Program-made: the position numbers and the translations under genes
Source: Bacteroidota bacterium
GTDB taxonomy: Bacteria; Bacteroidota; Bacteroidia; Bacteroidales; GCA-2711565
DNA length: 49,485 nucleotides
Direction: 5' to 3'
NCBI GenBank assembly: GCA_018816945.1
Contig: JAHIVC010000028.1
Span: 1 to 49,485, forward strand
In this document: positions 6,866 to 16,043 of the stretch, piece by piece
How the letters are laid out: every line of letters begins with the position of its first letter
How positions within the stretch are numbered: the stretch's first letter is position 1
The notes under the pieces: model-generated
Seen by the model: the letters and a program-made list of their open reading frames with translations, nothing else
What the model was told of the DNA's origin: nothing
The model's database searches: none

Positions 6866-9586
6866 ATGGATAACAATCTTTTTGCCAGTATTGACAAAGA
6901 ATTGGAGAAGAAAAATACACCAAACTATTACGATGAAGTTTTAGAAAAAAGGATACGTCCTGAACTTCCTCATGAGGAACTAAAAACACTAAACGAAAAT
7001 AAAGGGAGCGAAAAATTGGAAGCAGCAGTTTTGGAAAAGAAGAGAGAGACTTTAATGAAGTACACACATGAGGAAGTTTTAGTAAGCGCAACAGAATATT
7101 TCAAAGGAGATGTTCTGGCTGCAAATGTTTGGATGAATAAATACGCTTTGAAAAATTCAGCAGGGGAAATTTTCGAATTGACACCTGATGATATGCATCT
7201 TCGTTTAGCCAGTGAAATTGCCAGAATAGAAAAAAAGTATCCCAACCCATTGGGTGAGGATGCTATTTATGAATTATTAAAAGATTTTAAATACATCATT
7301 CCTCAGGGAAGCCCGATGGCCGGAATTGGAAATAATTTCCAGGTTTCTTCATTGTCTAATTGTTTTGTTATTGGCAGTGATACGAATTCGGATTCATATG
7401 GGGGAATCCTGAAAGTAGATCAGGAGCAAGTTCAGCTAATGAAGCGCAGGGGTGGAGTTGGCCATGATCTTTCGCATATTCGACCTTTTGGAAGCCCTGT
7501 AAAAAACAGTGCGCTTACCTCAACGGGAATCGTTCCATTTATGGAACGTTACTCTAATTCAACTCGCGAAGTTGCGCAGGATGGCAGGCGAGGTGCTTTG
7601 ATGTTAAGTATTTCTGTGAAGCATCCGGATGCTGAAAGCTTTATTGATGCAAAGATGGCATTAGGCAAAGTTACCGGTGCCAATGTTTCGGTAAAATTGG
7701 ATGATAATTTCATGAAAGCAGTAGTAAATAACACTACTTACCGACAACAATATCCAATAGATTCTGATAATCCTACTTTTGTTAAAGATATAGATGCAAA
7801 TAGCCTTTGGAGTAAAATAATCCATAATGCATGGCAATCAGCAGAGCCGGGAGTCCTTTTCTGGGATACCGTGATCCGGGAATCGGTTCCAGATTCATAT
7901 GCAGATAAAGGATTTAAAACACTTTCTACCAACCCTTGTGGGGAAATTCCATTGTGTCCTTACGATAGTTGCAGATTGCTCGCGTTGAATTTATACAGTT
8001 ACGTTGACAAACCATTTACAAAAGACGCCAGTTTTGATGGTTCATTATTTAGCAAACATGCACATCATGCTCTGCGAATAATGGATGATATCATTGACCT
8101 TGAAGTTGAAAAAATTGATGGGATTTTAGCGAAAATCGATGCCGATCCGGAGATTTTTGAAACCAAAAGAATTGAATGGAACTTATGGACCAACATCCGT
8201 CAAAAAACCTTGGAAGGACGCAGAACAGGTATTGGAATCACCGCAGAAGGCGATATGCTTGCTGCTTTGGGATCACGTTATGGTACTGAAGGTGCAACAG
8301 ACTTTTCAACAGAGGTGCATAAACTCTTAGCGATAGAAGTTTACCGTTCATCAGTTGAATTGGCAAGAGACCGTGGTCCTTTTCCTATCTTCGATATTGA
8401 AAAAGAAAGAAACAATCCTTTCATTAATCGGATTAAAGATGCAGCTCCCATCGTTTTTGAAAATATGGAAAAATATGGACGCAGAAATATTGCCATGTTG
8501 ACCATCGCTCCGACAGGAAGCGTAAGTATATGCTCTCAAACTTCTTCAGGAATTGAACCTGTTTTTATGGTGTCATACAAAAGAAGAAGAAAAGTTAACC
8601 CAAACGATAGAAATGTCACGGTTAACTTTACCGATGAAGTTGGCGATGCATGGGAAGAGTATAATGTATTCCATCCCAAATTCATAACTTGGTTAAGTGT
8701 TAACGGTTATAACCCCGAAGAAGTCCAGGCTTATTCAGAGGAAGATCTTAGCCAAATCATTAAACAATCGCCCTATTATAAAGCTACTTCAAATGATATT
8801 GATTGGCTAAGCAAAGTTATAATGCAGGGAGCAATTCAAAAGTGGGTCGATCATTCAATTAGTGTTACGGTTAATGTTCCAAAAGAAGCGACCGAAGATT
8901 TGGTAAGTAAAATTTACCAAACTGCGTGGGAAAGCGGATGTAAGGGAATGACCATATACCGTGATGGTTCCCGCTCAGGTGTTCTTATTTCAAATGATGA
9001 CAATAAGAAAGAAAAAGAGAACGAAAATGAATTCAAAGAAACCAAGGCCCCAACCCGACCAAGAATATTGGAAGCTGAAATTGTAAGATTCCAGAATGAC
9101 TATGATAAATGGATCGCGGTAATTGGTGTTCTGGATCAAAAACCTTACGAAATTTTTACCGGAAAAGCAGACGGATTCTTTATTCCTCCATTTGTTACCA
9201 AAGGTTGGGTTATCAAGAATAAAAACGAAAAACAAGTCACCCGATACGACTTTCAATTTGAAGACAAAGATGGCTATAAGATTACTATTGAAGGATTATC
9301 ACGTTCATTTAATAAGGAGTTTTGGAATTATGCAAGATTAATTTCCGGAATTTTACGACATGGTATGCCGATCCCTTTCGTTACTCAGCTTATTAATAAT
9401 TTGACCTTGGATGATGAGTCGATCAATACCTGGAAAAATGGGGTAATCAGGGCATTAAAAAAATACATTCCTGATGGAACGGAAATGAAAAAATCAAACT
9501 GTCCGGAATGCGGGGATAATGAAGGTCTTGTTTATCAAGATGGTTGTTTAACATGCACATCGTGTGGTTATTCAAAATGTGGTTAA
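6866..9586 (+). CDS. nrdJ: Adenosylcobalamin-dependent (class II) ribonucleotide reductase
   Basis: 906 residues. It reduces ribonucleotides to deoxyribonucleotides using a B12-generated thiyl radical, without oxygen. Seen: the first redox Cys in SSLSNCFV (Cys166), the substrate-site motif NPCGEIPL near residue 356, APTGSVS further on, a TSCPD-like domain around 745-840, and a C-terminal zinc-ribbon-like tail with CPECG and CTSCGYSKCG. The C-terminal cysteines are typical of the class II family and may also re-reduce the active site. No NrdB, NrdD or NrdG is nearby. The first 65 residues are charged and lack a recognisable ATP-cone. Ends with its own terminator. Confidence 0.93.
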   Translation: MDNNLFASIDKELEKKNTPNYYDEVLEKRIRPELPHEELKTLNENKGSEKLEAAVLEKKRETLMKYTHEEVLVSATEYFKGDVLAANVWMNKYALKNSAGEIFELTPDDMHLRLASEIARIEKKYPNPLGEDAIYELLKDFKYIIPQGSPMAGIGNNFQVSSLSNCFVIGSDTNSDSYGGILKVDQEQVQLMKRRGGVGHDLSHIRPFGSPVKNSALTSTGIVPFMERYSNSTREVAQDGRRGALMLSISVKHPDAESFIDAKMALGKVTGANVSVKLDDNFMKAVVNNTTYRQQYPIDSDNPTFVKDIDANSLWSKIIHNAWQSAEPGVLFWDTVIRESVPDSYADKGFKTLSTNPCGEIPLCPYDSCRLLALNLYSYVDKPFTKDASFDGSLFSKHAHHALRIMDDIIDLEVEKIDGILAKIDADPEIFETKRIEWNLWTNIRQKTLEGRRTGIGITAEGDMLAALGSRYGTEGATDFSTEVHKLLAIEVYRSSVELARDRGPFPIFDIEKERNNPFINRIKDAAPIVFENMEKYGRRNIAMLTIAPTGSVSICSQTSSGIEPVFMVSYKRRRKVNPNDRNVTVNFTDEVGDAWEEYNVFHPKFITWLSVNGYNPEEVQAYSEEDLSQIIKQSPYYKATSNDIDWLSKVIMQGAIQKWVDHSISVTVNVPKEATEDLVSKIYQTAWESGCKGMTIYRDGSRSGVLISNDDNKKEKENENEFKETKAPTRPRILEAEIVRFQNDYDKWIAVIGVLDQKPYEIFTGKADGFFIPPFVTKGWVIKNKNEKQVTRYDFQFEDKDGYKITIEGLSRSFNKEFWNYARLISGILRHGMPIPFVTQLINNLTLDDESINTWKNGVIRALKKYIPDGTEMKKSNCPECGDNEGLVYQDGCLTCTSCGYSKCG

Positions 9587-9614
9587 CATTACGCTTAAAT
9601 TTAAACTTAATTAG

Positions 9615-9642
9615 CCCGGGTCTGGTTTACCCGGGTTTTTTT
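9615..9642 (+). terminator. Rho-independent terminator after nrdJ
   Basis: Perfect 7-bp GC-rich stem CCCGGGT / ACCCGGG with a 7-nt loop, followed by seven T. It lies 29 bp after the reductase stop codon. Confidence 0.9.
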
Positions 9643-9655
9643 GCCAAAAAAAGAA

Positions 9656-10054
9656 CTAGAAACTCAGTTTATGGTAATCAAATTCCTGACTGTCGACAAA
9701 TTTTTTTATGCTGAAGGCCATTCTGGTAAAGATCTGCAAGTCATGATTATTAAACCATTCAATCGCTTCTTCTTTTCCTCTGCACGCATCCGCCAAAATA
9801 ATTAATAAATCAAAGTGATTATCTTTTAGCCATTGATAGGCTTTTTGATCATTTGTAATTGCAGCATCCAAGGCGGCAAATTGAGAATGGCCATTTTTAA
9901 TGAGCCAATTTACTGCCTCATCGCTTCCTCTAATTGCCGTTGATAATGCTGCTAATTCCGGATATCCATTTTTCAATAGCCAATCCAATATATTTTTATT
10001 TCCATCAATGGTTTCTGTAAATGCAACTAAGATTTTGGCAGGATATTTTTCCAT
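9656..10054 (-). CDS. Protein with four 25-residue Trp-anchored repeats, function unknown
   Basis: 132 residues with no signal peptide. Trp residues fall at 25, 50, 75 and 100, an exact 25-residue period; each repeat reads roughly W-L-x-K/N-N-G/H, then ALxxAIxGxxEA before the next Trp. The helix-forming composition suggests a small helical-repeat scaffold. It begins 3 bp after the stop of the radical SAM gene, so the two are co-expressed and perhaps form a complex. I do not recognise the family. Confidence 0.8.
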   Translation of the reverse strand: MEKYPAKILVAFTETIDGNKNILDWLLKNGYPELAALSTAIRGSDEAVNWLIKNGHSQFAALDAAITNDQKAYQWLKDNHFDLLIILADACRGKEEAIEWFNNHDLQIFTRMAFSIKKFVDSQEFDYHKLSF

Positions 10055-10057
10055 GAT

Positions 10058-10834
10058 TTAATATACCTCTGTTTTAATTCCTAAAGTATTAACCCTTGAT
10101 GCAATTTCCATTAGCTTTTCTTTGTGGATTTTATTTAAGTCTTGTGCGGGTGTTTCTCGGTCGATAGGATAGATCATCACCTTTTTAGGATTAATTTTTT
10201 TGATGAGATCGAGCCACAATCCCACTTCTTCTTCATTAGTATTATCAATAATTTTTCCATCAACCGTGCCCGTTAAAAATAAAGTCTGAATAATAAGGTT
10301 TCCCTTATAGAGGCTGAGATTTTCAACATGCTGGGCAAGACTTGTATTTGACTTGGATAAATTTATTCTTTGAAATTGGGTTTCAGAACCCGCATCCAGT
10401 TTTAAAATATTATTATCAACTTTTAAAAGCGCATTAAAAACTTCGGGCTTGTGAACCAAACTGGCATTTGATAAAACAGTGGTAGATGCTTTCGGGAAGA
10501 ATTCATCCCTTAATATAATAGTATCATCAACTATTCTTGCAAAATCGGGATGGATAGTTGGTTCTCCATTTCCGGCGAAAGTTATATTATTAGGCACCAC
10601 TCCATCTTTAACAAGTTGCTCTGATTTTTGTCTTAGAAGTAAGGCGATCTCTTCTCTTTTAGGAAATGGAGAGTGTTTGGTTTTATGTTCTTCATTCCAT
10701 CCGCATTCGCAGTACACGCAATTAAAGGTGCAATATTTATAATCAATCGGTAAAAGGTTTATTCCCAGCGAAACTCCCAGCCGACGGCTTTTCACGGGGC
10801 CAAAAATTATTTCATTAAATAAAAATCCGGACAT
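10058..10834 (-). CDS. Radical SAM protein (COG0731-like)
   Basis: 258 residues. The cluster-binding motif is C35-TFN-C39-VY-C42, the CX3CX2C of radical SAM enzymes, and the SAM-binding GNGEPT follows near residue 107. The N-terminus (FGPVKSRRLGVSLGINLLP) is the hallmark of a compact family related to wyosine-synthesis-type proteins, whose bacterial members have no assigned reaction. It precedes the 25-residue-repeat gene in a two-gene leftward operon. The substrate is unknown. Confidence 0.88.
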   Translation of the reverse strand: MSGFLFNEIIFGPVKSRRLGVSLGINLLPIDYKYCTFNCVYCECGWNEEHKTKHSPFPKREEIALLLRQKSEQLVKDGVVPNNITFAGNGEPTIHPDFARIVDDTIILRDEFFPKASTTVLSNASLVHKPEVFNALLKVDNNILKLDAGSETQFQRINLSKSNTSLAQHVENLSLYKGNLIIQTLFLTGTVDGKIIDNTNEEEVGLWLDLIKKINPKKVMIYPIDRETPAQDLNKIHKEKLMEIASRVNTLGIKTEVY

Positions 10835-10905
10835 AGTTTGTTTTTTGCAAAATTAGCGAATATCCTGCATTTCTTTCAAAACAGAATTCATGTTTTCTCC
10901 AATCA

Positions 10906-10935
10906 TTTGAAAGTTACGGAAAAGTACTAATTTTG
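10906..10935 (+). promoter_or_regulatory. Bacteroidota-type promoter of the polyprenyl synthase gene
   Basis: TTTG at 10906-10909, 18-nt spacer, TAATTTTG (TAnnTTTG) at 10928-10935, 12 bp before the ATG. The 5' untranslated region would be very short. Confidence 0.6.
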
Positions 10936-10947
10936 ATTAATTAAACC

Positions 10948-11922
10948 ATGGATACACTCGATCAAATAAAAGCACCCATTAAGATTCATCTGAAGGATTT
11001 TACTAAGGAATTCAATCAGTCGATGAAAAGCAAGGTTCCGCTACTCAATACGATTACCGGATATATGGTAAAGCGGAAAGGAAAACAAATAAGGCCAATA
11101 TTTGTTTTTCTATCTGCCGGAATTTGCGGTGAAATTTCAGCAAAAACGAGTAGAGCAGCCTCTTTGATTGAACTGCTACATACTGCTACCCTGATTCATG
11201 ATGATGTTGTGGATGAATCATACAAGCGACGTGGGTTTTTTTCATTGAATGCCTTATGGGGCAATAAAATTGCAGTACTGGTTGGCGATTTTTTACTTTC
11301 AAGAGGTCTCCTCCTATCCGTTAAAAATAATGATCATGATTTGCTGAAAATAGTTTCGGATGCAGTTCAGGAAATGAGCGAAGGAGAATTGCTTCAAATT
11401 GAAAAGGCAAGAAAACTCGATATTGAAGAGGATATTTATTTTGAAATCATCAGGAAGAAAACAGCCACCTTAATTGCGTCATGTTGTGCAACCGGTGCTG
11501 CTTCTGTTGGAGCTCCTGCAAATCAGGTGGAAGCATTCAGGGAATTCGGCGAAAATATTGGAATCGCATTCCAGATTAAAGATGATATTTTTGATTATCA
11601 GCAAAGCACCAATAAAGAAAAACCGGCAGGAATTGATATTAAAGAAAAAAAAATGACCCTTCCACTCATTTTTCTGCTAAAAAACTCAAGTTATATTGAA
11701 AGACGAAAAATTATTTATCAGGTAAAAAACAAAAGTAGGGATCCAAAAATAGTTGCCGAAATCATTGAGAAAGTTAAACAATCGGGAGGGATCGAATATG
11801 CCACAAAACACATGAACCATTACCGAAATCTGGCACTTGATTTTTTAAAACAATTTCCGGAAAGCGAATTCAAGACATCCCTTCAAACCCTTGTTGAATA
11901 CACAACAAGCAGAAACAAATAA
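10948..11922 (+). CDS. Polyprenyl diphosphate synthase (trans-isoprenyl)
   Basis: 324 residues. It chains isopentenyl diphosphate units onto an allylic primer, giving the side chain of menaquinone or a related lipid. Visible: GKQIRP (45-50), the first Asp-rich motif HDDVVDE (residues 84-90, DDxxD) with the following RRG, and the second motif KDDIFDY near residue 212. Length and motifs fit octaprenyl/heptaprenyl-type synthases; product chain length cannot be predicted safely. Single-gene unit with a clear promoter. Confidence 0.92.
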   Translation: MDTLDQIKAPIKIHLKDFTKEFNQSMKSKVPLLNTITGYMVKRKGKQIRPIFVFLSAGICGEISAKTSRAASLIELLHTATLIHDDVVDESYKRRGFFSLNALWGNKIAVLVGDFLLSRGLLLSVKNNDHDLLKIVSDAVQEMSEGELLQIEKARKLDIEEDIYFEIIRKKTATLIASCCATGAASVGAPANQVEAFREFGENIGIAFQIKDDIFDYQQSTNKEKPAGIDIKEKKMTLPLIFLLKNSSYIERRKIIYQVKNKSRDPKIVAEIIEKVKQSGGIEYATKHMNHYRNLALDFLKQFPESEFKTSLQTLVEYTTSRNK

Positions 11923-11937
11923 TTAAAATAGCCTTTA

Positions 11938-11991
11938 GCTGTTTGCTATTAGCTCTTAGTATTAAACTCCCAATTTATAATAGCCAACAGC
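11938..11991. repeat. Imperfect inverted repeat between convergent genes
   Basis: GCTGTTTGCTATT (11938-11950) pairs with AATAGCCAACAGC (11979-11991) at 12 of 13 positions around a 28-nt loop, followed by further short repeats of AATAACC and CCAACAGC. It could end transcription from both sides, but there is no T-run; it resembles a dispersed intergenic repeat. Confidence 0.4.
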
Positions 11992-12058
11992 TAACAGCCA
12001 ATAACCAATAACCAACAGCATTTTTAGTCTAAAATTCTGAAATTATTCTATCGGAAAA

Positions 12059-12619
12059 CTATTCCAATTTCCATTTAATGCCACATCCGATACTTGGGAA
12101 TTGCTCCTTATTAATTTCTTTTCCATTAACAATGGCGTCAAGTGCATTTCTTAAATCAGAACCGTTAACAGGAACATTATTTCCCGGTGTTGAGCCATCT
12201 AGACGACCGCGATAAACACATTTTAAATCACCATCAAAAACGTTGAAATCAGGCGTACAAGCAGCACTATAGTTCATCGCAATGTTTTGGGATTCATCGT
12301 ACAAATAACTAAAAGGAAATTTTAAACTTGTCGCCCAATCTTTCATCTTTTCCGGATTATCTTCAGGATAATTTGCCACATCGTTTGAGTTGATCGCAAT
12401 AAATGAAATCCCTTTGGGAATATAATTGTTTGCAATCGCAATAAATTCATGGATGATGTGTTTGACAAACGGACAATGATTGCAAATAAATGCAATTACT
12501 GTTGCTTTATCTGATTTTAGTTCATCTAAGGATTTATGTACTCCACTCACCGGATCGAAGAGCTTAAAATTAGGAGCAGTAAACCCAAGGGGTATTTGTA
12601 TCGTTTCTGTAGCAGCCAT
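12059..12619 (-). CDS. Thioredoxin-fold peroxiredoxin-like (AhpC/TSA, redoxin) protein
   Basis: 186 residues, cytoplasmic (no signal peptide). The redox centre is C46-NH-C49 in the context FICNHCPFVKH, which is typical of a redoxin family that lies next to thiol:disulfide enzymes in many phyla. It is probably a thiol peroxidase or disulfide reductase; the substrate is unknown. It lies 26 bp downstream of queG in the same direction. Confidence 0.85.
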   Translation of the reverse strand: MAATETIQIPLGFTAPNFKLFDPVSGVHKSLDELKSDKATVIAFICNHCPFVKHIIHEFIAIANNYIPKGISFIAINSNDVANYPEDNPEKMKDWATSLKFPFSYLYDESQNIAMNYSAACTPDFNVFDGDLKCVYRGRLDGSTPGNNVPVNGSDLRNALDAIVNGKEINKEQFPSIGCGIKWKLE

Positions 12620-12645
12620 AGTTTTTTTAGTTTTGAGAAAATCTC

Positions 12646-13575
12646 TTAGTCAGAAACAAATTTGATGTTTCTTTTTAGTCCTGCAAATTTAGTTCTCAAT
12701 ACTGCGGAGTTTTTAAATAATTTGTTAAATTTTCCTTTTTCAAGATTTTGCCAGTCTTCAGCCTTCATTCGAGACAGCTCCTCTGAGGGTCTAAATTCAG
12801 GAATTAAGGTAGGGATTGCTTTCTTATTCCATGGACAAACATCCTGACAAATATCACAGCCGTAAATCCATTTGTTAAAAGAGTTTTTGTAACGATCAGG
12901 AATTTCATCTTTGTTTTCGATGGTCAGGTATGAAATGCATTTTCTCGCATCCAAACGATATGGAGCAACCAAGGCATTGGTTGGGCAGGCATTGAGGCAT
13001 TTGGTACAAGAGCCGCAATAATCTTCAATGGGTTCATCAACATCTAAATCCAGATCAATAATAATCTCCCCGACAAAAAAGAAAGAACCCTGTTCTTTCG
13101 TAATTAAGCAAGTGTTTTTCCCAATCCACCCAAGACCGCTTTTTTGTGCCCATCTTTTATCCAGCACAGGAGCCGAGTCGACAAAGATTCGTGCAGTTCT
13201 CTTGCCACATAATTCTTCAATAAAATTTAATAGTTCTGTAAGTTTATCTTTTAGTACAAAATGATAATCTACGCCATAGGCATATTTCGAAATTTTATAT
13301 TGATCTTCAGCATGAAGCGGTTTTTCAGGATAATAATTTAGCAAAACCGAAATAACCGATTTTGCGTTTTCGACTAAAAGGCGGGGATCAGTGCGTTTTT
13401 CAACATGATTTCTCATATAGGCCATCTCACCTTCATGATTCTGATCCAACCATTTTTTAAAAAAAGCTACATCTTCGACTAAAAAGTTAGCTTTAGAGAT
13501 CCCACATGCATGAAAGCCAATTTTTAGGGCAAAGTTTTTTATCTTCTCCGAAATTGTTACTTGCTCAGGCATCAA
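12646..13575 (-). CDS. queG: Epoxyqueuosine reductase
   Basis: 309 residues. It performs the last step of queuosine synthesis in tRNA, reducing epoxyqueuosine with cobalamin and two [4Fe-4S] clusters. The two ferredoxin-like motifs are clear: C187-GS-C190-TK-C193-LNA-C197-P, and C213 with C240-DI-C243-QDV-C247-P. Asp138-type context (VDSAPVLDKRWAQKSGLGWIG) matches the family active site. It starts 11 bp after the ruvB stop, so ruvB-queG-redoxin form an operon. With nrdJ it gives this organism two B12-dependent enzymes in the window. Confidence 0.95.
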   Translation of the reverse strand: MMPEQVTISEKIKNFALKIGFHACGISKANFLVEDVAFFKKWLDQNHEGEMAYMRNHVEKRTDPRLLVENAKSVISVLLNYYPEKPLHAEDQYKISKYAYGVDYHFVLKDKLTELLNFIEELCGKRTARIFVDSAPVLDKRWAQKSGLGWIGKNTCLITKEQGSFFFVGEIIIDLDLDVDEPIEDYCGSCTKCLNACPTNALVAPYRLDARKCISYLTIENKDEIPDRYKNSFNKWIYGCDICQDVCPWNKKAIPTLIPEFRPSEELSRMKAEDWQNLEKGKFNKLFKNSAVLRTKFAGLKRNIKFVSD

Positions 13576-13586
13576 ATCTCATTTAT

Positions 13587-14609
13587 TTAAAAAAGAGAAG
13601 ACTGATCTTTTTCTTTAATTTTCCCTAGGTGCTTATAAGCCAATGCTGTCACTTCACGTCCACGTGGAGTACGCATCATATATCCTTCCTGGATCAGAAA
13701 GGGTTCATAAACTTCTTCAATGGTTCCGGCTTCTTCGCCAACGGCGGTTGAAATGGTTGAAATTCCCACAGGGCCTCCTTTGAACTTTTCGATGATCGTT
13801 AAAAGGATGCGATTATCCATTTCGTCAAGTCCGTTTTTATCAACATTTAATGCAGCCAGGGCATATTGAGCAATGGCCAAATCAATGTTTCCGTTCCCTT
13901 TTATTTGGGCAAAGTCGCGCACGCGTCGCAAAAGTAAGTTTGCAATTCGTGGGGTTCCCCTGCTTCTTCTTGAAATTTCAGAGGCAGCATCTTCGGTTAA
14001 CCTCACATTTAATATGGTGGCTGATCTTTTAATGATCGCTTTTAATGTATCAGCATCGTAATACGAAAGTCGTGAATTGATTCCGAATCTGGAACGTAAT
14101 GGAGCTGTCAGTAATCCGGAACGGGTTGTTGCTCCAATTAAGGTAAATGGATTTAGCGATATTTGAACACTGCGGGCATTAGGGCCGGATTCAATCATGA
14201 TATCGATCTTGAAATCTTCCATGGCCGAATAAAGATACTCCTCTACGACGGGGCTTAAACGATGAATTTCATCAATAAACAACACATCATTTTCTTCCAG
14301 GTTGGTAAGCAAACCTGCCAAATCGCCCGGTTTATCAAGTACCGGTCCTGATGAAACCTTAATCCCAACATTCAATTCATTCGAAATAATATAGGACAAA
14401 GTGGTTTTTCCTAAGCCGGGTGGGCCATGCAAAAGCACATGATCTAACGCTTCACCCCTTTGTTTGGCAGCCTCCACAAAAATTTTAAGGTTCTCGACTA
14501 CTTTTGGCTGACCAAAGAAATCCCTAAAGTCGGCTGGTCGTAGTACCTTTTCAATTTCTTTCTCACCGGGGCTTAAATGATCTTTATCCGGATCTAAATT
14601 TTCGTTCAT
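13587..14609 (-). CDS. ruvB: Holliday junction branch migration helicase RuvB
   Basis: 340 residues, the usual length. AAA+ ATPase that drives branch migration with RuvA. Walker [10 protein letters not shown] (62-70), Walker B LFIDEIHR (near 110-117), sensor region [18 protein letters not shown] and the C-terminal winged helix ([12 protein letters not shown]) are all present. First gene of the leftward ruvB-queG-redoxin group; a TACATTTG box (14633-14640, minus strand) 24 bp before the ATG is a likely -7 element. Confidence 0.97.
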   Translation of the reverse strand: MNENLDPDKDHLSPGEKEIEKVLRPADFRDFFGQPKVVENLKIFVEAAKQRGEALDHVLLHGPPGLGKTTLSYIISNELNVGIKVSSGPVLDKPGDLAGLLTNLEENDVLFIDEIHRLSPVVEEYLYSAMEDFKIDIMIESGPNARSVQISLNPFTLIGATTRSGLLTAPLRSRFGINSRLSYYDADTLKAIIKRSATILNVRLTEDAASEISRRSRGTPRIANLLLRRVRDFAQIKGNGNIDLAIAQYALAALNVDKNGLDEMDNRILLTIIEKFKGGPVGISTISTAVGEEAGTIEEVYEPFLIQEGYMMRTPRGREVTALAYKHLGKIKEKDQSSLF

Positions 14610-14749
14610 TTATCGATCAATATTTTAAATAACAAATGTAATAAATTAAGGGATTCCATCTTAAACTTAAAGTTTTACGACCTAAAACATGGTTTTAGGA
14701 TGAATAATTAGCTAATTTAGCGGAGATATCCATATTAATTCATACAATT

Positions 14750-15577
14750 ATGCAAGAAATCATTGTAGCCATCGATTTTTCAAATTGCTCACTTCACGCA
14801 CTTGATTATGCCATTATGATCGCAAATCATCACCATGCAAATGTTAAAATGATATGGGTGGACAATCAATCTTCACCGGAAATGGTTTTCACACATGAAG
14901 AGCAAGCGATAAGACAAGAAATGAAAGGTTATTTTGAAGAAATTCTTTTGAAATACCGCCCTAAATTAATCAAGGGAAAACTTGATTATAAGCTAAGAAT
15001 GGGAAAGGTTTTTAATGAAGTTTCTGCACAGGCAAAGCATGATAATGCCTTTTTGATTGTTACGGGAACCCATGGGGTTAGTGGTTTTGAAAGATACTGG
15101 GTTGGAAGTAATACTTATAGAATTGTGACCAATGCACCTTGCCCTGTTGTTATTGTACGAAAGGAATTTGCTTTTGGAAATTCGATTAAGAATATAGTTA
15201 TTCCTATTGATAGCACTAAAGATTCAATTGAGAAATTGATTTTTACTTCAGAATTGGCAAAAGTTTTTGATGCCCAAGTTCACGTTTTGGCGGTTTATCC
15301 TCAAATGATAAAGGCTTTAAAACTTAAAGTGGATCAAAATATTGAAAAAGCCATACAATATCTTGATAAAAATAAAGTTAAATTTGCAGTCGAAACTGTG
15401 ATGTCTGATGATTTAACAGGAGCGCTTATTAATTATGCAACCTTACAAAAGGTAGATTTAATTGCAATAATGACCGAACAAGGAGTTACGAATTCAAGCG
15501 TATTTCTTGGGCCCAATGCAAGGCAAATAATTAACAATTCGCCCATTCCGGTTATGAACATCAGGCCAAAGATGTAA
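14750..15577 (+). CDS. Universal stress protein, two UspA domains
   Basis: 275 residues made of two Usp domains (about 1-139 and 147-275). The first begins IIVAIDFSNCSLHALDYA and ends with the ATP-loop-like TGTHGVSGFERYWVGSNTYRIV; the second keeps the C-terminal part GPNARQIINNSPIPV. Usp proteins bind ATP or act as stress modulators, with unclear biochemistry. It opens a three-gene unit with a SPOR protein and a second Usp, with gaps of only 10 and 18 bp. Confidence 0.92.
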   Translation: MQEIIVAIDFSNCSLHALDYAIMIANHHHANVKMIWVDNQSSPEMVFTHEEQAIRQEMKGYFEEILLKYRPKLIKGKLDYKLRMGKVFNEVSAQAKHDNAFLIVTGTHGVSGFERYWVGSNTYRIVTNAPCPVVIVRKEFAFGNSIKNIVIPIDSTKDSIEKLIFTSELAKVFDAQVHVLAVYPQMIKALKLKVDQNIEKAIQYLDKNKVKFAVETVMSDDLTGALINYATLQKVDLIAIMTEQGVTNSSVFLGPNARQIINNSPIPVMNIRPKM

Positions 15578-15587
15578 TTGTAAAAAC

Positions 15588-16025
15588 ATGAATTTGAAAA
15601 AATATTTCTTAATACTGATAACCCTGATTAATTCATGCTCAATATTTTCTCAACAATTCCGTGCAAATGGGCAGGTCAGAATTTATCAGGATGAACGAAT
15701 TGATAGTTTGGTTTCTTTTCATCGTGTATTAAATGAATATAGCTTGGCAAATGAAGAGCATAACGGAATAGAAGGATATCGGATTCATTTGTTTTTTGAA
15801 TCCGGAAATAATTCGAAGGCCCGTACCATGAGCGTAAGAGATGAGTTTTTAAGAATATATCCGGAGGTTGGAGCTTATGTTATTTATGGTTCACCTTATT
15901 ATCGTTTAAGAGTGGGCGATTTCAGATCAAAAATCGAAGCAGAGCAATTTCTTCAACAAATTATAAGGAAATATCCTGCAGCATATGTCATAAAAACCAA
16001 AATCAAATTTCCCAAATTAGATTAA
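15588..16025 (+). CDS. Secreted SPOR-domain protein
   Basis: 145 residues with an N-terminal signal sequence (KKYFLILITLINSCSIFSQQ), cleaved after FSQ or possibly lipidated at Cys17. The C-terminal half, with YRLRVGDFRSKIEAEQFLQQI, is a SPOR fold, which in other proteins binds denuded peptidoglycan glycan strands. It is small, with nothing between the signal and the SPOR region that suggests catalysis. Its position between two cytoplasmic Usp genes is unusual and suggests a shared stress response. Confidence 0.85.
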   Translation: MNLKKYFLILITLINSCSIFSQQFRANGQVRIYQDERIDSLVSFHRVLNEYSLANEEHNGIEGYRIHLFFESGNNSKARTMSVRDEFLRIYPEVGAYVIYGSPYYRLRVGDFRSKIEAEQFLQQIIRKYPAAYVIKTKIKFPKLD

Positions 16026-16043
16026 ACATAATTCAATTCTCAG

